24,472 nt of DNA from a virus: positions 1-24,472 of IMG/VR virus record IMGVR_UViG_3300030430_005231; one strand, written 5' to 3'. The position numbers and the translations under genes were made by a program. Below the pieces are notes generated by a model. That model was not told the DNA's origin, did not search any database, and saw only the letters and a program-made list of their open reading frames with translations. Position 1 is the first letter of the stretch; the number at the start of each line of letters is the position of its first letter. This document shows, one piece after another, positions 1 to 8,355 of the stretch.

Positions 1-2
1 CC

Positions 3-1343
3 AGCCAGTATCAATGGCTGTTTATGCAAAAGCGCCATGTTTTCATTCTGAGGAAGGACATCACGCCGAGCACCACTGGGGTCGACCGACTGACTACGGA
101 CGGCTCAAGGGTCGTTGCACTGCCCACAACAACTGGTGCTGGCATTCTCAACCTCCCATCAGATATCGTGGGCCAAACTTTGGTGCTGGACAACATTGAG
201 TACTTGATCACGCATCAACGAGATGAAAGAACGTTCGTTGTCGATCAACCGATCGCGACCGGAACTCATGTATCTGGGTGGACAATTCGATACATTACCT
301 ATCCGATGCCGCGAGATTCCATTGAGATCTTGGGCATCATGGATCGTGGAATCGTGCAGAACGAAACTTTGGCTTACCGCACGGACTCAACAACGTCGAC
401 ACTCACCGGCCCAAATCGAGGACGATTCATTTTTCTTGATGCACGCAAGGAAGAGTATCTCCAACTCGATCGTCAGGACACGGGTCACTCGTTTGTAAGC
501 GTCGAAGAGATGCATTCAAACCTTCGACCACCGGATTATGGTCCTTCTTTGCAACTTCGTCCCACTGGGTCTACCGATTTTTCTGCGATCAAATCAGCAA
601 CATACGAATACTGCTATACATTCACCTTCGCTGGGAAAGAAAGCCCCCCGTCCCCTGTAGCTGCAATTTCAATCCCATCGGACAAAACGGCATTTATCAA
701 TCTCGACAAGCTGATGGACACATCGGCAACGTATACAGATGAATCTTTGGATACAGGGACTGGTCGGTATAAAAAAATATACCGTCGAATATCAGTAAAA
801 CCAGAAAGTATCTCAGGCGTTCCAAATGAACGATTGGATACCGGTATGGGTCCATGGCGCCACATTGGAACCGTTTCAGAGTCCACAACGGGATTTTCTG
901 ATCGATTTACTGAGCTTAGAGATCCCACGGTGATGAGGGGTACAACGTTCGATTCTTCAATCAGTCCATCTGGTGATTTGTTTGACTTGGCTCATCTGAA
1001 TGAGATTGGACCCAGACAATTTTTGAGATTCTGGTACACGCCAGACAGCGATTATCCAGTCGAAGCGAGGTACCATCGCAGACCGCTTCGTCTGGTGAAC
1101 GATGCCGATTCTCCTCAGTGGCCAGTTCAATACCACCATTACTTGGTCTACGCTGCCCTCAAAGACATTTGTCTTCAGCATGGCATGGTGAGCAACAGTC
1201 AGTTGTATGAGAATCGAGCCAAAGAGTTGTTGGAGCGTATGAAGTCTAAATATCTGTCTCGCACAGATCGTATGCACATTCGTCGTGGATTCGATCGTGC
1301 AATGGCAGATCGTGAACGTTTTGGAATTCCGAGTAAATCATGA
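3..1343 (+). CDS. Neck / head-to-tail adaptor-like protein (5' partial)
   Basis: The reading frame is open from the left edge of the window, so the true start probably lies upstream. An in-frame ATG at 24 has no Shine-Dalgarno sequence, and the residues before it (SQYQWLF) look like the usual aromatic-rich helix of such proteins. The C-terminal part (FWYTP, then YPVEARYHRRP, WPVQYHHYLVYAAL and a helix with ENRAKELLERM) follows the pattern I know from podovirus tail-tubular/adaptor proteins that seal the portal to the tail. A central segment of about 110 residues (DNA about 594-930) looks like an inserted Ig/fibronectin-like domain and resembles one in the next gene. The stop overlaps the next start (ATGA), suggesting translational coupling. 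The family call is from remembered pattern, not a search; the adaptor role is inferred from it and from the nozzle-like gene directly downstream. Confidence 0.62.
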   Translation, partial: SQYQWLFMQKRHVFILRKDITPSTTGVDRLTTDGSRVVALPTTTGAGILNLPSDIVGQTLVLDNIEYLITHQRDERTFVVDQPIATGTHVSGWTIRYITYPMPRDSIEILGIMDRGIVQNETLAYRTDSTTSTLTGPNRGRFIFLDARKEEYLQLDRQDTGHSFVSVEEMHSNLRPPDYGPSLQLRPTGSTDFSAIKSATYEYCYTFTFAGKESPPSPVAAISIPSDKTAFINLDKLMDTSATYTDESLDTGTGRYKKIYRRISVKPESISGVPNERLDTGMGPWRHIGTVSESTTGFSDRFTELRDPTVMRGTTFDSSISPSGDLFDLAHLNEIGPRQFLRFWYTPDSDYPVEARYHRRPLRLVNDADSPQWPVQYHHYLVYAALKDICLQHGMVSNSQLYENRAKELLERMKSKYLSRTDRMHIRRGFDRAMADRERFGIPSKS

Positions 1344-3631
1344 ACTCTTCTCGTCTTGTCGTTGAGCGCCTTCGTGGCATGGATCAGAGGTATTACACCC
1401 GTGCCGAGGCTGCTGCCCTCATCGAGGAAATGACTTGGGACTCCTACGATGGATGGAAAAAGTGTGGTGGATATGATCTGATCACGCAGGACTTGTACGA
1501 TTGGAATAGAACAAGCCCGGTGAATGGAGTCAGGATTACATCAATCCACAGTTACTCCAAAGGTAAAAACTTCAACGAGATTATTTTCGAGACCAGTACG
1601 GGAGCCTTGTGCAAACTGGATCTCGGTAAAATGAAGGCAGGACCAGTTGACCCATTTTCTGGTCTATTCCTCGATGATCCGTTTGAATTTTTGAAAGATA
1701 TGAACAATATCGAATTCAATGGTCAGCTTGAAATCACTCCAGTTGGTTCTGTATTTACAATCGGACGAAAACGGTTTGTACCTCGCATAAACGACATTGG
1801 TACACAATCCTGTACATTCGGTGGGCGTCTGTACATGGTCAACGGCGTAGACGAACCAATTGTGTATGATGGTCGACGGGTTCACCGAGCCGGATTTAAT
1901 CAAAAACCTGCACAACCAAAAGGTTCAGTGGTTGTTCGTCGATATCACAATACCTATATCGCAGGGGGCGGCGATGATGGCCGCTATTTCTTGGGCACAA
2001 AACTCAAAAACATTGGCTTGGGAAGTTTAAAACCAAAAGGCGCAAAGTACACGCTGGATGGCGTAGAAAAAGCGTTCATCGATGGGAAGGTATGCGGATA
2101 TCAATATCGTGTCACTTTCGTAAATGAGCGTGCGCAAGAAAGTGAAATGTCCGAGCCAAGCGAAATGGTTCGTTTTGAGTGTGCAGACGGAAAAAAACGA
2201 TTTGTGAATCTCGAACTGCCTATTGGGGACAAGTCTGTTGTCGCTCGTCGAATTTACAGAACTCGTGATCTTCTGGATGATTTCGGAAACCCAATCGGGC
2301 CTGAGTTCGGTCGTAACTTTTATTTTGTTCGAGAAATCGAGGACAATGAAACCACAAGATTCGAAGATCTATTGGCGGATTCGAACCTCGGTGCATTGAC
2401 GGATGACTTCGATTTTGGAGACATGCCGATTGGTTCGAGGTTCATCGCATCATTCAAAAACTGTCTGTTTTTGGCGGGGGGACCTGACAACTTGCTCAGG
2501 TTCAGCGCAAGTGGAATGCCTGAGGTGTTCCCCAAACGAAACGTCATTGACCTTGGCGATGCCGATGCAGGCAAAATTACAGGCATGTATGCATCCACCA
2601 ACACTTTGGCTGTCTTCAAAGAGAAAGGCATTTACCTGATCACACAACGTCCAGATGGAGGGTTCCAGTACAAAACCATTAGTCGCGATATTGGATGCAT
2701 TGCTCCCCGTTCCATTCGGGACATTCCATTCACGGGACTTTCATTCCTGTCGGAAAAAGGTGTTTTTGTTCTCAAAGGCTTTTTGGAAAACACCGACACT
2801 GCTACTGAAATTGTCAATCTCAGCACGCCCATCAAAGAAGTGATCGATCGCATTTGTACAAGCTCTGCGTTCGGCTCTGTGGCATGCATTGATCGTACAA
2901 ACAAAGAATTTTTACTTTGTGTCCCAACTATTGGTGAAAACAACAACTTTGTAGTGGTTTGGCACTATGAGGTAGGCGCTTGGAGTATTCGAAAAAATTA
3001 CCCGATGAATTGTGTTGTTGAAACTAGAGGCGGTCAATCGAAGGTTCTATTTGGCAGTAATGATAAAAATATGCCCGGCATTTTTGTATTAAATAATTTT
3101 TACGGATCGAAAAATGAACTGGGTGCATCTATTGAGCTTGGGAGGCAAGGTGAGCTTGCAAAATCCAAAAGAAAATCATTTGTAGATTTGCCCGTTTATG
3201 AAACCGCACCACTCAAATTGAATGGAGTTTATTCTGGTGTACATGTTTCATATGTAAATCTTTATTGTGTTGCATATGGCAACGAGCCGATAAAATTAAA
3301 TTTGAAAATCAACCGGAATCAAGAAGTGATTTTGGATTCAAACAAAGCTCGAATACAACAACATGTTGATGAGTCAGAACGCTTACCTGTCTATGGCACT
3401 GCAAAATTTGGACAGGACAAATTTGGTTTTCATCGTCCAATAGTCATTCGATTCGATGTGACTCATTTTCATAAAACGCTTACGACAGAGTTTGCCATTC
3501 GTGTTTTGCAAGATGCGTTAAATGAGTTTCCAAATCGTTTGATGCTGGTTGGTTACTCGATTGATGCAAAAATAGGTGAGCAAAGAAATATTCGAATGAT
3601 GACCGATGTCATCGCTCCCGGTCAGAGGTAA
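1340..3631 (+). CDS. Tail nozzle-like protein (T7 gp12 / P22 gp10 type)
   Basis: This gene encodes 763 residues, a usual size for short-tail nozzle or tail-tubular-B proteins, which extend the tail tube below the adaptor ring. The evidence is the gene order and a repetitive beta-rich sequence. Typical stretches are TLAVFKEKGIYLIT, followed by IGCIAPRSIRDI and a segment GLSFLSEKGVFVLKG, which recur in propeller-type nozzle proteins (FLAxF, G..apxSI, LsxxGvy patterns). An Ig-like module at residues about 248-353 (YQYRVTFVNE, then VNLELP, RRIYRT, FYFVREIEDN) seems related to a module in the upstream product. The ATG overlaps the upstream stop codon and has only a weak ribosome-binding site, so expression probably depends on coupling. 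The region 3000-3500 is markedly AT-rich. The structural assignment is moderately secure; the exact family is not. Confidence 0.6.
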   Translation: MNSSRLVVERLRGMDQRYYTRAEAAALIEEMTWDSYDGWKKCGGYDLITQDLYDWNRTSPVNGVRITSIHSYSKGKNFNEIIFETSTGALCKLDLGKMKAGPVDPFSGLFLDDPFEFLKDMNNIEFNGQLEITPVGSVFTIGRKRFVPRINDIGTQSCTFGGRLYMVNGVDEPIVYDGRRVHRAGFNQKPAQPKGSVVVRRYHNTYIAGGGDDGRYFLGTKLKNIGLGSLKPKGAKYTLDGVEKAFIDGKVCGYQYRVTFVNERAQESEMSEPSEMVRFECADGKKRFVNLELPIGDKSVVARRIYRTRDLLDDFGNPIGPEFGRNFYFVREIEDNETTRFEDLLADSNLGALTDDFDFGDMPIGSRFIASFKNCLFLAGGPDNLLRFSASGMPEVFPKRNVIDLGDADAGKITGMYASTNTLAVFKEKGIYLITQRPDGGFQYKTISRDIGCIAPRSIRDIPFTGLSFLSEKGVFVLKGFLENTDTATEIVNLSTPIKEVIDRICTSSAFGSVACIDRTNKEFLLCVPTIGENNNFVVVWHYEVGAWSIRKNYPMNCVVETRGGQSKVLFGSNDKNMPGIFVLNNFYGSKNELGASIELGRQGELAKSKRKSFVDLPVYETAPLKLNGVYSGVHVSYVNLYCVAYGNEPIKLNLKINRNQEVILDSNKARIQQHVDESERLPVYGTAKFGQDKFGFHRPIVIRFDVTHFHKTLTTEFAIRVLQDALNEFPNRLMLVGYSIDAKIGEQRNIRMMTDVIAPGQR

Positions 3632-3633
3632 TC

Positions 3634-4632
3634 ATGGGTTTCAAGTTTCCAAATATTCGACCAGAAACGAAGGAGATTGTCGAACCCGATGATTTGAATC
3701 AAAATCTCAAACCCTTTGTGGATGAGATCAATGGCAATCTTACCCATGAAAATTTGTCTGATTTTGATTTGAATCAAGGCATGTTCGAAGACAACTCATT
3801 CAGTGATGTATTCCAATCATCGTTTGTGTCTGAAGGCGAGTTCGATGTTCTGACGAACGGATATCAATGTTCCAAAACGTCTCCGGGTTTCACGCGTGTC
3901 GATAAAGCAGGCAAAAAAATGCCATCAATTGACTTTATCGCTGATCGAGATGGCTACATCATTGTTGATTTTTTCTGTTCTTTTATTTGGCGTGGTAACG
4001 GACTTTTGGACAAGGAAGAAGCGAGTCAGTACGGACTTATCAAAGAACATTATCCTGTGACACACGCTGACGTCATTCATCACACTGATCAAACATCGGG
4101 TGGATGGATCGGAACAACTGGTTCAACCGCTACGCCCTTCGATGGAGTTCTAAAAGTATTTAGAAGTGGAAGCGACGATGATTCAGCAGGCTATTATACA
4201 TCGGTTTTCAAAACACAAGATTTCCCGCAGGGTAGATGGGTAATCGAATCTAATGATCGATTTGGTATCAAATTAAGAGTTTTGTCTAACGGTCACGAAA
4301 TTTGTGAATCTGGGTGGATTCGGAACGGCACCGATCGTAATTCGGTTTTTTTAACCGGTGTCCTTCCAGTTCGCGCTGGGGTCAATGAGATACGCAGTGA
4401 AGTTGCCGCAGCAATGATTGTAAACAATTTTGGAACGTCGACAGGTGTCCGAGCAAAGGAAGGAACGACCAAAGGAAAATTTTTCCCCAAATCGACTTTC
4501 TCCGCACGAGATGTTTTATTCCCGCTGCCCGAACAGAGAAAGATCAACTACAATCAAAATGTAGATATAACGTTGGGTATTGATTGTTCTGTTACTGCAT
4601 CAAACTTAGTTGTGCAATTTAGGAAGTGCTGA
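3634..4632 (+). CDS. Probable fibre/virion surface protein, first of three tandem paralogues
   Basis: This 332-residue product begins MGFKFPNIRP and soon carries IVEPDDLNQNLKPFVDEI, followed by a short polar segment. An acidic, asparagine-containing helix of this kind also opens the next two genes and is common at the N-terminus of phage minor structural proteins, where it would anchor or trimerise the protein. The rest is rich in aromatic residues and beta strands (GYIIVDFFCSFIW, GRWVIESNDRFGIKLRV, VLPVRAGVNEIRSEV) and ends in a strand-like VVQFRKC. There is no signal peptide or membrane segment. The start has an AGAGG ribosome-binding site at 3624-3628. It sits just after the nozzle-like gene, which fits a tail fibre or appendage. 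I recognise no specific family; host-binding function is inference. Confidence 0.5.
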   Translation: MGFKFPNIRPETKEIVEPDDLNQNLKPFVDEINGNLTHENLSDFDLNQGMFEDNSFSDVFQSSFVSEGEFDVLTNGYQCSKTSPGFTRVDKAGKKMPSIDFIADRDGYIIVDFFCSFIWRGNGLLDKEEASQYGLIKEHYPVTHADVIHHTDQTSGGWIGTTGSTATPFDGVLKVFRSGSDDDSAGYYTSVFKTQDFPQGRWVIESNDRFGIKLRVLSNGHEICESGWIRNGTDRNSVFLTGVLPVRAGVNEIRSEVAAAMIVNNFGTSTGVRAKEGTTKGKFFPKSTFSARDVLFPLPEQRKINYNQNVDITLGIDCSVTASNLVVQFRKC

Positions 4633-5600
4633 TGCCTTACATCAAAGTACCAGAATTCGAATCAAATAAAATTATCGACGCAGACGATTTCAATCGAGCA
4701 TTCGAGGCATTTGATAATTTACTTTTGGATGGCGAAAATTTTGCAGATGAAAGTTTAGGAATTGATCAAATTCCGAAAAAAATATCTTTGACGGAAACAT
4801 CAAAAATTGCAAAATCATCGTCCTCTTTCACAACCAAAAGCATTTCACAATCGTCATCAGCCGGGCTATCGGACCCTTTTCATGGTTTGCCGCCGACTTT
4901 TTCCGAACCTAGATTGACAAGTGTTAATTGTCCTAATTTGAATCGAATAACGTTACTAAATTTAGAAAAGGGCGATAAATTTATTATCCGAGCAAGTTGT
5001 GTCATTGATATTCCAGATGGCGGATGGCGCACCTTCTATGAAGGCATAGCCCCACGTTTCAAAATCGGTTTGGTACGCATGCCGGGGGAAACTAGCATCA
5101 CCGATGGGTCAGTAAATGAAAACACCTCTCCAATTCATTCAACGTTAGCTCATTATCGAATTACGTATACAGGAAAAGTGCCAAGCGCGTCATCGCTTTC
5201 CAAAGAAGCAAGTGATGCGGCAGGGATCGATGCCGGTCTTTGGAAATATCGGGATCGAACAGAGGATGCCCCGGATAATTACACCTACAGGGACACGCGC
5301 ACGGGTGGTGAAGATACTGCGGAAGCGCATAATCCCATAGGCGGCGGCAGCATGCCGTTTCAGGGATATCATAACTACACTGTTTGTTTTTTGTATGAAC
5401 ACCAAGACTCATCGATCACAGGAGCCGATACAACAAATTCCATTCAATCATTCAGTGTCATGTGTGCTTACGGATCGGCTAGGAATGGTGGACTCACTTC
5501 GAATACAGAAAGTGGCGGCGCTAAGGGCTGCGTCAATCCAGTCGAACAAGACGCAAGAATTCGAGAATTCAATTTATTTTGCTATCAGGTGAAAAACTGA
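4632..5600 (+). CDS. Probable fibre/virion surface protein, second tandem paralogue
   Basis: The product is 322 residues starting MPYIKVPEFES. I chose the ATG at 4632 over the GTG six bases upstream because AGGAAG (4621-4626) lies at good spacing and the ATG overlaps the preceding TGA by one base, the same arrangement as at the next junction. The N-terminal motif IIDADDFNRAFEAFDNLLLDG matches the acidic DxN helix in the neighbouring genes. After a serine/threonine-rich linker (residues about 45-85) the body is beta-rich and polar with many glycines and ends FNLFCYQVKN, resembling the terminal strand of its neighbours. The gene is AT-rich at its 5' end. Probably an appendage protein; no family recognised. 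Confidence 0.5.
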   Translation: MPYIKVPEFESNKIIDADDFNRAFEAFDNLLLDGENFADESLGIDQIPKKISLTETSKIAKSSSSFTTKSISQSSSAGLSDPFHGLPPTFSEPRLTSVNCPNLNRITLLNLEKGDKFIIRASCVIDIPDGGWRTFYEGIAPRFKIGLVRMPGETSITDGSVNENTSPIHSTLAHYRITYTGKVPSASSLSKEASDAAGIDAGLWKYRDRTEDAPDNYTYRDTRTGGEDTAEAHNPIGGGSMPFQGYHNYTVCFLYEHQDSSITGADTTNSIQSFSVMCAYGSARNGGLTSNTESGGAKGCVNPVEQDARIREFNLFCYQVKN

Positions 5601-6460
5601 TGCCTATTGATCCATCATTATTTACAAGTGTTTCAAGCGGCGATGTCGTTTCGGCCGAAGATATTCGTAATCGATTTCAAGATTTGGAGCGACTTGTAAA
5701 CGGCGGCATTGCGTTGATTGATCTTAAAGGTGGATCAAGTTTTACCGACGAAGAAAAAAAGATTTTCGGAACCAGACATATCGTACGACCCGAGTTTTAC
5801 TCAATAGCAAACACACGCATCATTGGAACTCCAGCGGACGTTTATTACCGGAATCGTTTTTTTTCATCTTTGAATCGATATGTGCGGCACGAAGTCACTG
5901 GAAATTATCAAACCGGCACCAATTCAGTAGATTCAAAGGTCCTTGATGCTCTCCCCGCTGAGTCTTGGACACCGATCGATGGAATGTCTGCGACCGTTAT
6001 TGTCAAAGGTAATTCCAATGTTGATGCCTATGTAAATGGGTCTCTATACGCGTTTGCAGCAGGTGGCAGTGATGGCATCAATACTTCATTGAAAGATCGA
6101 TTCAGTGATACGGGTGGTACTCCTGATACTAGTAAGGAAAACACTGAGCAGGAGGCTGCTTTCCGGCGCTGTAAACAATGTGGCTTGTTCAAAGCGTTTT
6201 TTATTTTGTATGTCGACAAAATGGACGGGAATGGGCCTCAACGTCAAAACGAAACTGAACGTCGCATCTTCAATCGAGGAGAAGGCAGTTATGAATTCCG
6301 TAAAACTCAGGTTTCTTTTGCGACAAAGATTGAATTGAGTCCCGGCACGAACAAAGTTTCATACAGGGTCTTGTATAGGATGCGTAATGACGAATCGGTT
6401 GCTTTCAATCATGTGTTTATCGACAATCGGAATTTCTTCGTTGATGTCCACTATAGATGA
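5600..6460 (+). CDS. Probable fibre/virion surface protein, third tandem paralogue
   Basis: This gene encodes 286 residues starting MPIDPSLFTSV. The ATG at 5600 is preferred to the in-frame TTG at 5579: it overlaps the upstream TGA and is preceded by AGGTG (5587-5591) at eight bases. The N-terminus contains DVVSAEDIRNRFQDLERLV, a third version of the motif seen in the two preceding genes. The C-terminal half has the alternating beta pattern YEFRKTQVSFATKIELSPG, then YRVLYRM and a final FFVDVHYR. These look like the outer strands of a beta-sandwich and resemble the ends of the two upstream products. Probably a virion fibre or surface protein; receptor binding is an inference from position alone. 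Confidence 0.5.
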   Translation: MPIDPSLFTSVSSGDVVSAEDIRNRFQDLERLVNGGIALIDLKGGSSFTDEEKKIFGTRHIVRPEFYSIANTRIIGTPADVYYRNRFFSSLNRYVRHEVTGNYQTGTNSVDSKVLDALPAESWTPIDGMSATVIVKGNSNVDAYVNGSLYAFAAGGSDGINTSLKDRFSDTGGTPDTSKENTEQEAAFRRCKQCGLFKAFFILYVDKMDGNGPQRQNETERRIFNRGEGSYEFRKTQVSFATKIELSPGTNKVSYRVLYRMRNDESVAFNHVFIDNRNFFVDVHYR

Positions 6461-6481
6461 TAAGCTTGATCTGAGGTTTTG

Positions 6482-6928
6482 ATGGCAGTTGGTGACTATG
6501 CATTGGCGGGCGGAAGTGGCGCACTGAGTGGTGCAGGCACGGGTGCTGCTATCGGCTCTGCTATTTTGCCGGGCGTGGGTACAGCAATCGGTGCTGCGGC
6601 TGGTGGGCTTCTCGGTGGTGCTCTGGGACTGCTTGGACAATCACAGGCCGATAAGCAAGCTGAAGAACAAAAACGACTGCAGCAAAAACAAACACGTCGT
6701 CAGAAAAACATTGCCGCAAAGCAAAGAAGTGTCGAGCGCCGGTCATTGGCTCAAAACAGAGAAGCCGCTGCACGAGCGGCAAAAGAGGGGCGAGATCTCG
6801 ATCCACCAAGAGTTGGCGGATCTCAGTTTGCTTTGATTCAGAGTATGGCAGTTGGATCGGGAAGCCCGTTCGATTCTTTTATTGAGCGGACCTATGGTCG
6901 ATCACAAACATCCGACCCAACAGTGTAG
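6482..6928 (+). CDS. Glycine-zipper small virion protein, probable ejection/internal protein
   Basis: The product is 148 residues. I place the start at the ATG at 6482, not the TTG three bases before, with GAGG at 6473-6476. Residues 10-52 form a glycine/alanine-rich hydrophobic segment with repeated GxxxG spacing (GAGTGAAIGSAILPG and GAAAGGLLGGALG). The rest is a charged, glutamine- and arginine-rich helix (residues 55-105). This two-part layout of a membrane-insertable glycine zipper followed by a coiled coil is typical of small podovirus internal or ejection proteins such as T7 gp14, and of many similar marine phage proteins. Its place just before a coiled-coil gene and large virion genes supports that role. 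It could instead be a small tail-associated scaffold; I recognise no exact family. Confidence 0.5.
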   Translation: MAVGDYALAGGSGALSGAGTGAAIGSAILPGVGTAIGAAAGGLLGGALGLLGQSQADKQAEEQKRLQQKQTRRQKNIAAKQRSVERRSLAQNREAAARAAKEGRDLDPPRVGGSQFALIQSMAVGSGSPFDSFIERTYGRSQTSDPTV

Positions 6929-6936
6929 GAGCAGTC

Positions 6937-7809
6937 ATGGTTGAACGACTTACAACAGAAGACATGCAAGCATTGAATTTGCAAGATGCTTTTGCCGAAA
7001 AGCAATACACCGAGGGCGTTGCGGCTGGAACCGGCCTCAAACTTGGCAACACCCTTTTCGACTACTTCGGTAACATGACCGCTGCGAAGCTGGCTGAAGA
7101 AGCAGCGAAACAAACAACGCGACGTGGCAAACGGATGCGTGCCGCTGCTGGTGCAGGTGCTGCTGAACGTTTGCAGGCTGCAAGAGGTCAGAAGCAGGCG
7201 CTTGCTCGTGACGTGGTGCAATCAGCCGCTACGCGTGCTGCCATGGATCCTACGGGAGCTTCGGCTGTTGAGTTTGCCCGGAGCGCACCATCGATCGTTC
7301 AAAGAGCCGGGGATGTATCTGCCGAGCAAACTGAAGAGATGAAAATTCAACTGGCTCAAGAGGCGGCTGCTGAGGAAACAATTGCAAAGGGTGAACAACA
7401 GCAGTTGTTGGCAAAACAGGCCAAGGCCAGAGAGCGATTGCGGCTTGGTCAGGAAGCGTTCAAGGCACTCGGTGAAGGAGCACAAGCGTTGAAACCTCGA
7501 ACGTTCGAGGCAAAACAGCAAGACATCGCTGCTCGTCAGGGAAAAAAAGTAGAACGACTTCAAGAAAAAATTGCAGGACGGCAAGAAAAGCTTGATGAAA
7601 GTGCGAGTGGGGTCCGACTCAAAGATCTGACCTCTCAACAAAGACGCTTGCAGGAAAAAAACGTCGCTGATTTTGCAAAATTAAATGAGGCAAAACGGAC
7701 TGAACGAGAAGCACTTGCTCGTCTCAAAGCAATCCAAGAGGCTGAGCGCAAAAAATTGCAACTCATGGGTGGAGTGTTGGCCGACCCTTTGACGCCCACG
7801 ACTGAATAA
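6937..7809 (+). CDS. Helical coiled-coil virion protein, probable internal/ejection component
   Basis: This gene encodes 290 residues. An AGGAG ribosome-binding site at 6927-6931 overlaps the upstream stop and is five bases from the ATG. Apart from the first 60 residues the sequence is almost wholly alpha-helical and highly charged: alanine/glutamine/lysine-rich heptads run from about residue 60 to 280 (for example AKARERLRLGQEAFKAL and KVERLQEKIAGRQEKLDES). No enzymatic motif, signal peptide or membrane segment was seen. The alanine-rich region at residues 63-75 may be flexible. By composition and by position between the glycine-zipper gene and the large lysozyme-containing gene, it is probably an internal virion protein taking part in genome ejection. 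The name of the family is not known to me. Confidence 0.45.
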   Translation: MVERLTTEDMQALNLQDAFAEKQYTEGVAAGTGLKLGNTLFDYFGNMTAAKLAEEAAKQTTRRGKRMRAAAGAGAAERLQAARGQKQALARDVVQSAATRAAMDPTGASAVEFARSAPSIVQRAGDVSAEQTEEMKIQLAQEAAAEETIAKGEQQQLLAKQAKARERLRLGQEAFKALGEGAQALKPRTFEAKQQDIAARQGKKVERLQEKIAGRQEKLDESASGVRLKDLTSQQRRLQEKNVADFAKLNEAKRTEREALARLKAIQEAERKKLQLMGGVLADPLTPTTE

Positions 7810-8345
7810 TGCCGTGGATTGATGGCACATACGTGCCCAATCGTAGGGCAGATACAACCAGTGAGATTGTTTCCACAAACAGGATTTCTGTCGTTACGCC
7901 TGTGGAACTCGAAGAAAGTCTGATTGCGGATGACTTTTTCACAGAATCCGTGGTTTTCAATAAGTTTTCCACAGGTTCTTTCACAGCTTCCGTGATCAAG
8001 AAAATCGTGCCTGCAGGCGTTCTTTCAGTTGCGAGTGGACTGAGAGCGTTGTTTGCACCCGGCTTCGTCAATACAAACTTGATTGAGGACGGTGCCGTTA
8101 CCGGGGCAAAAATGACCAATGCCATCAAGGTTGCCTTGATTGACGGTGGTGCCGCTGGCGTTCATACGGTTACGGGGATTCGAATCGGTGATGAGTTGAT
8201 TTCTGTCTTGGAGCAGAATGGCACCTCAGGATTGTTGACCGATTTGACCTCTGAGTTTTCAATTATCAAGGCCGATACAATCACCAATGCCGGTGGCACG
8301 GCAACGAGCAGCGACAAGCTTGTAGTATTGTATCTAAGCAAATAG
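7809..8345 (+). CDS. Small virion structural protein of unknown family
   Basis: This is a 178-residue product whose ATG overlaps the preceding TAA (TAATG); there is no clear ribosome-binding site, so translation is probably coupled. The middle holds LIEDGAVTGAKMTNAI, a pattern frequent in phage minor structural and fibre proteins, followed by a beta segment with GIRIGDELISVLEQ. The C-terminus (ADTITNAGGTATSSDKLVVL) is a polar beta-strand module that I associate with short virion proteins of marine phages. There is no membrane segment or enzymatic motif. It sits inside the probable ejection-protein cluster, so a virion role is likely, but whether it belongs to the capsid, tail or internal set cannot be told. 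Confidence 0.4.
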   Translation: MPWIDGTYVPNRRADTTSEIVSTNRISVVTPVELEESLIADDFFTESVVFNKFSTGSFTASVIKKIVPAGVLSVASGLRALFAPGFVNTNLIEDGAVTGAKMTNAIKVALIDGGAAGVHTVTGIRIGDELISVLEQNGTSGLLTDLTSEFSIIKADTITNAGGTATSSDKLVVLYLSK

Positions 8346-8355
8346 CGAGGACAAA

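Noticed and set aside
24-26. ATG 24 as the true start of the first gene
   Set aside because: There is no ribosome-binding site before it, the frame stays open to the window edge, and the residues upstream fit the protein family.
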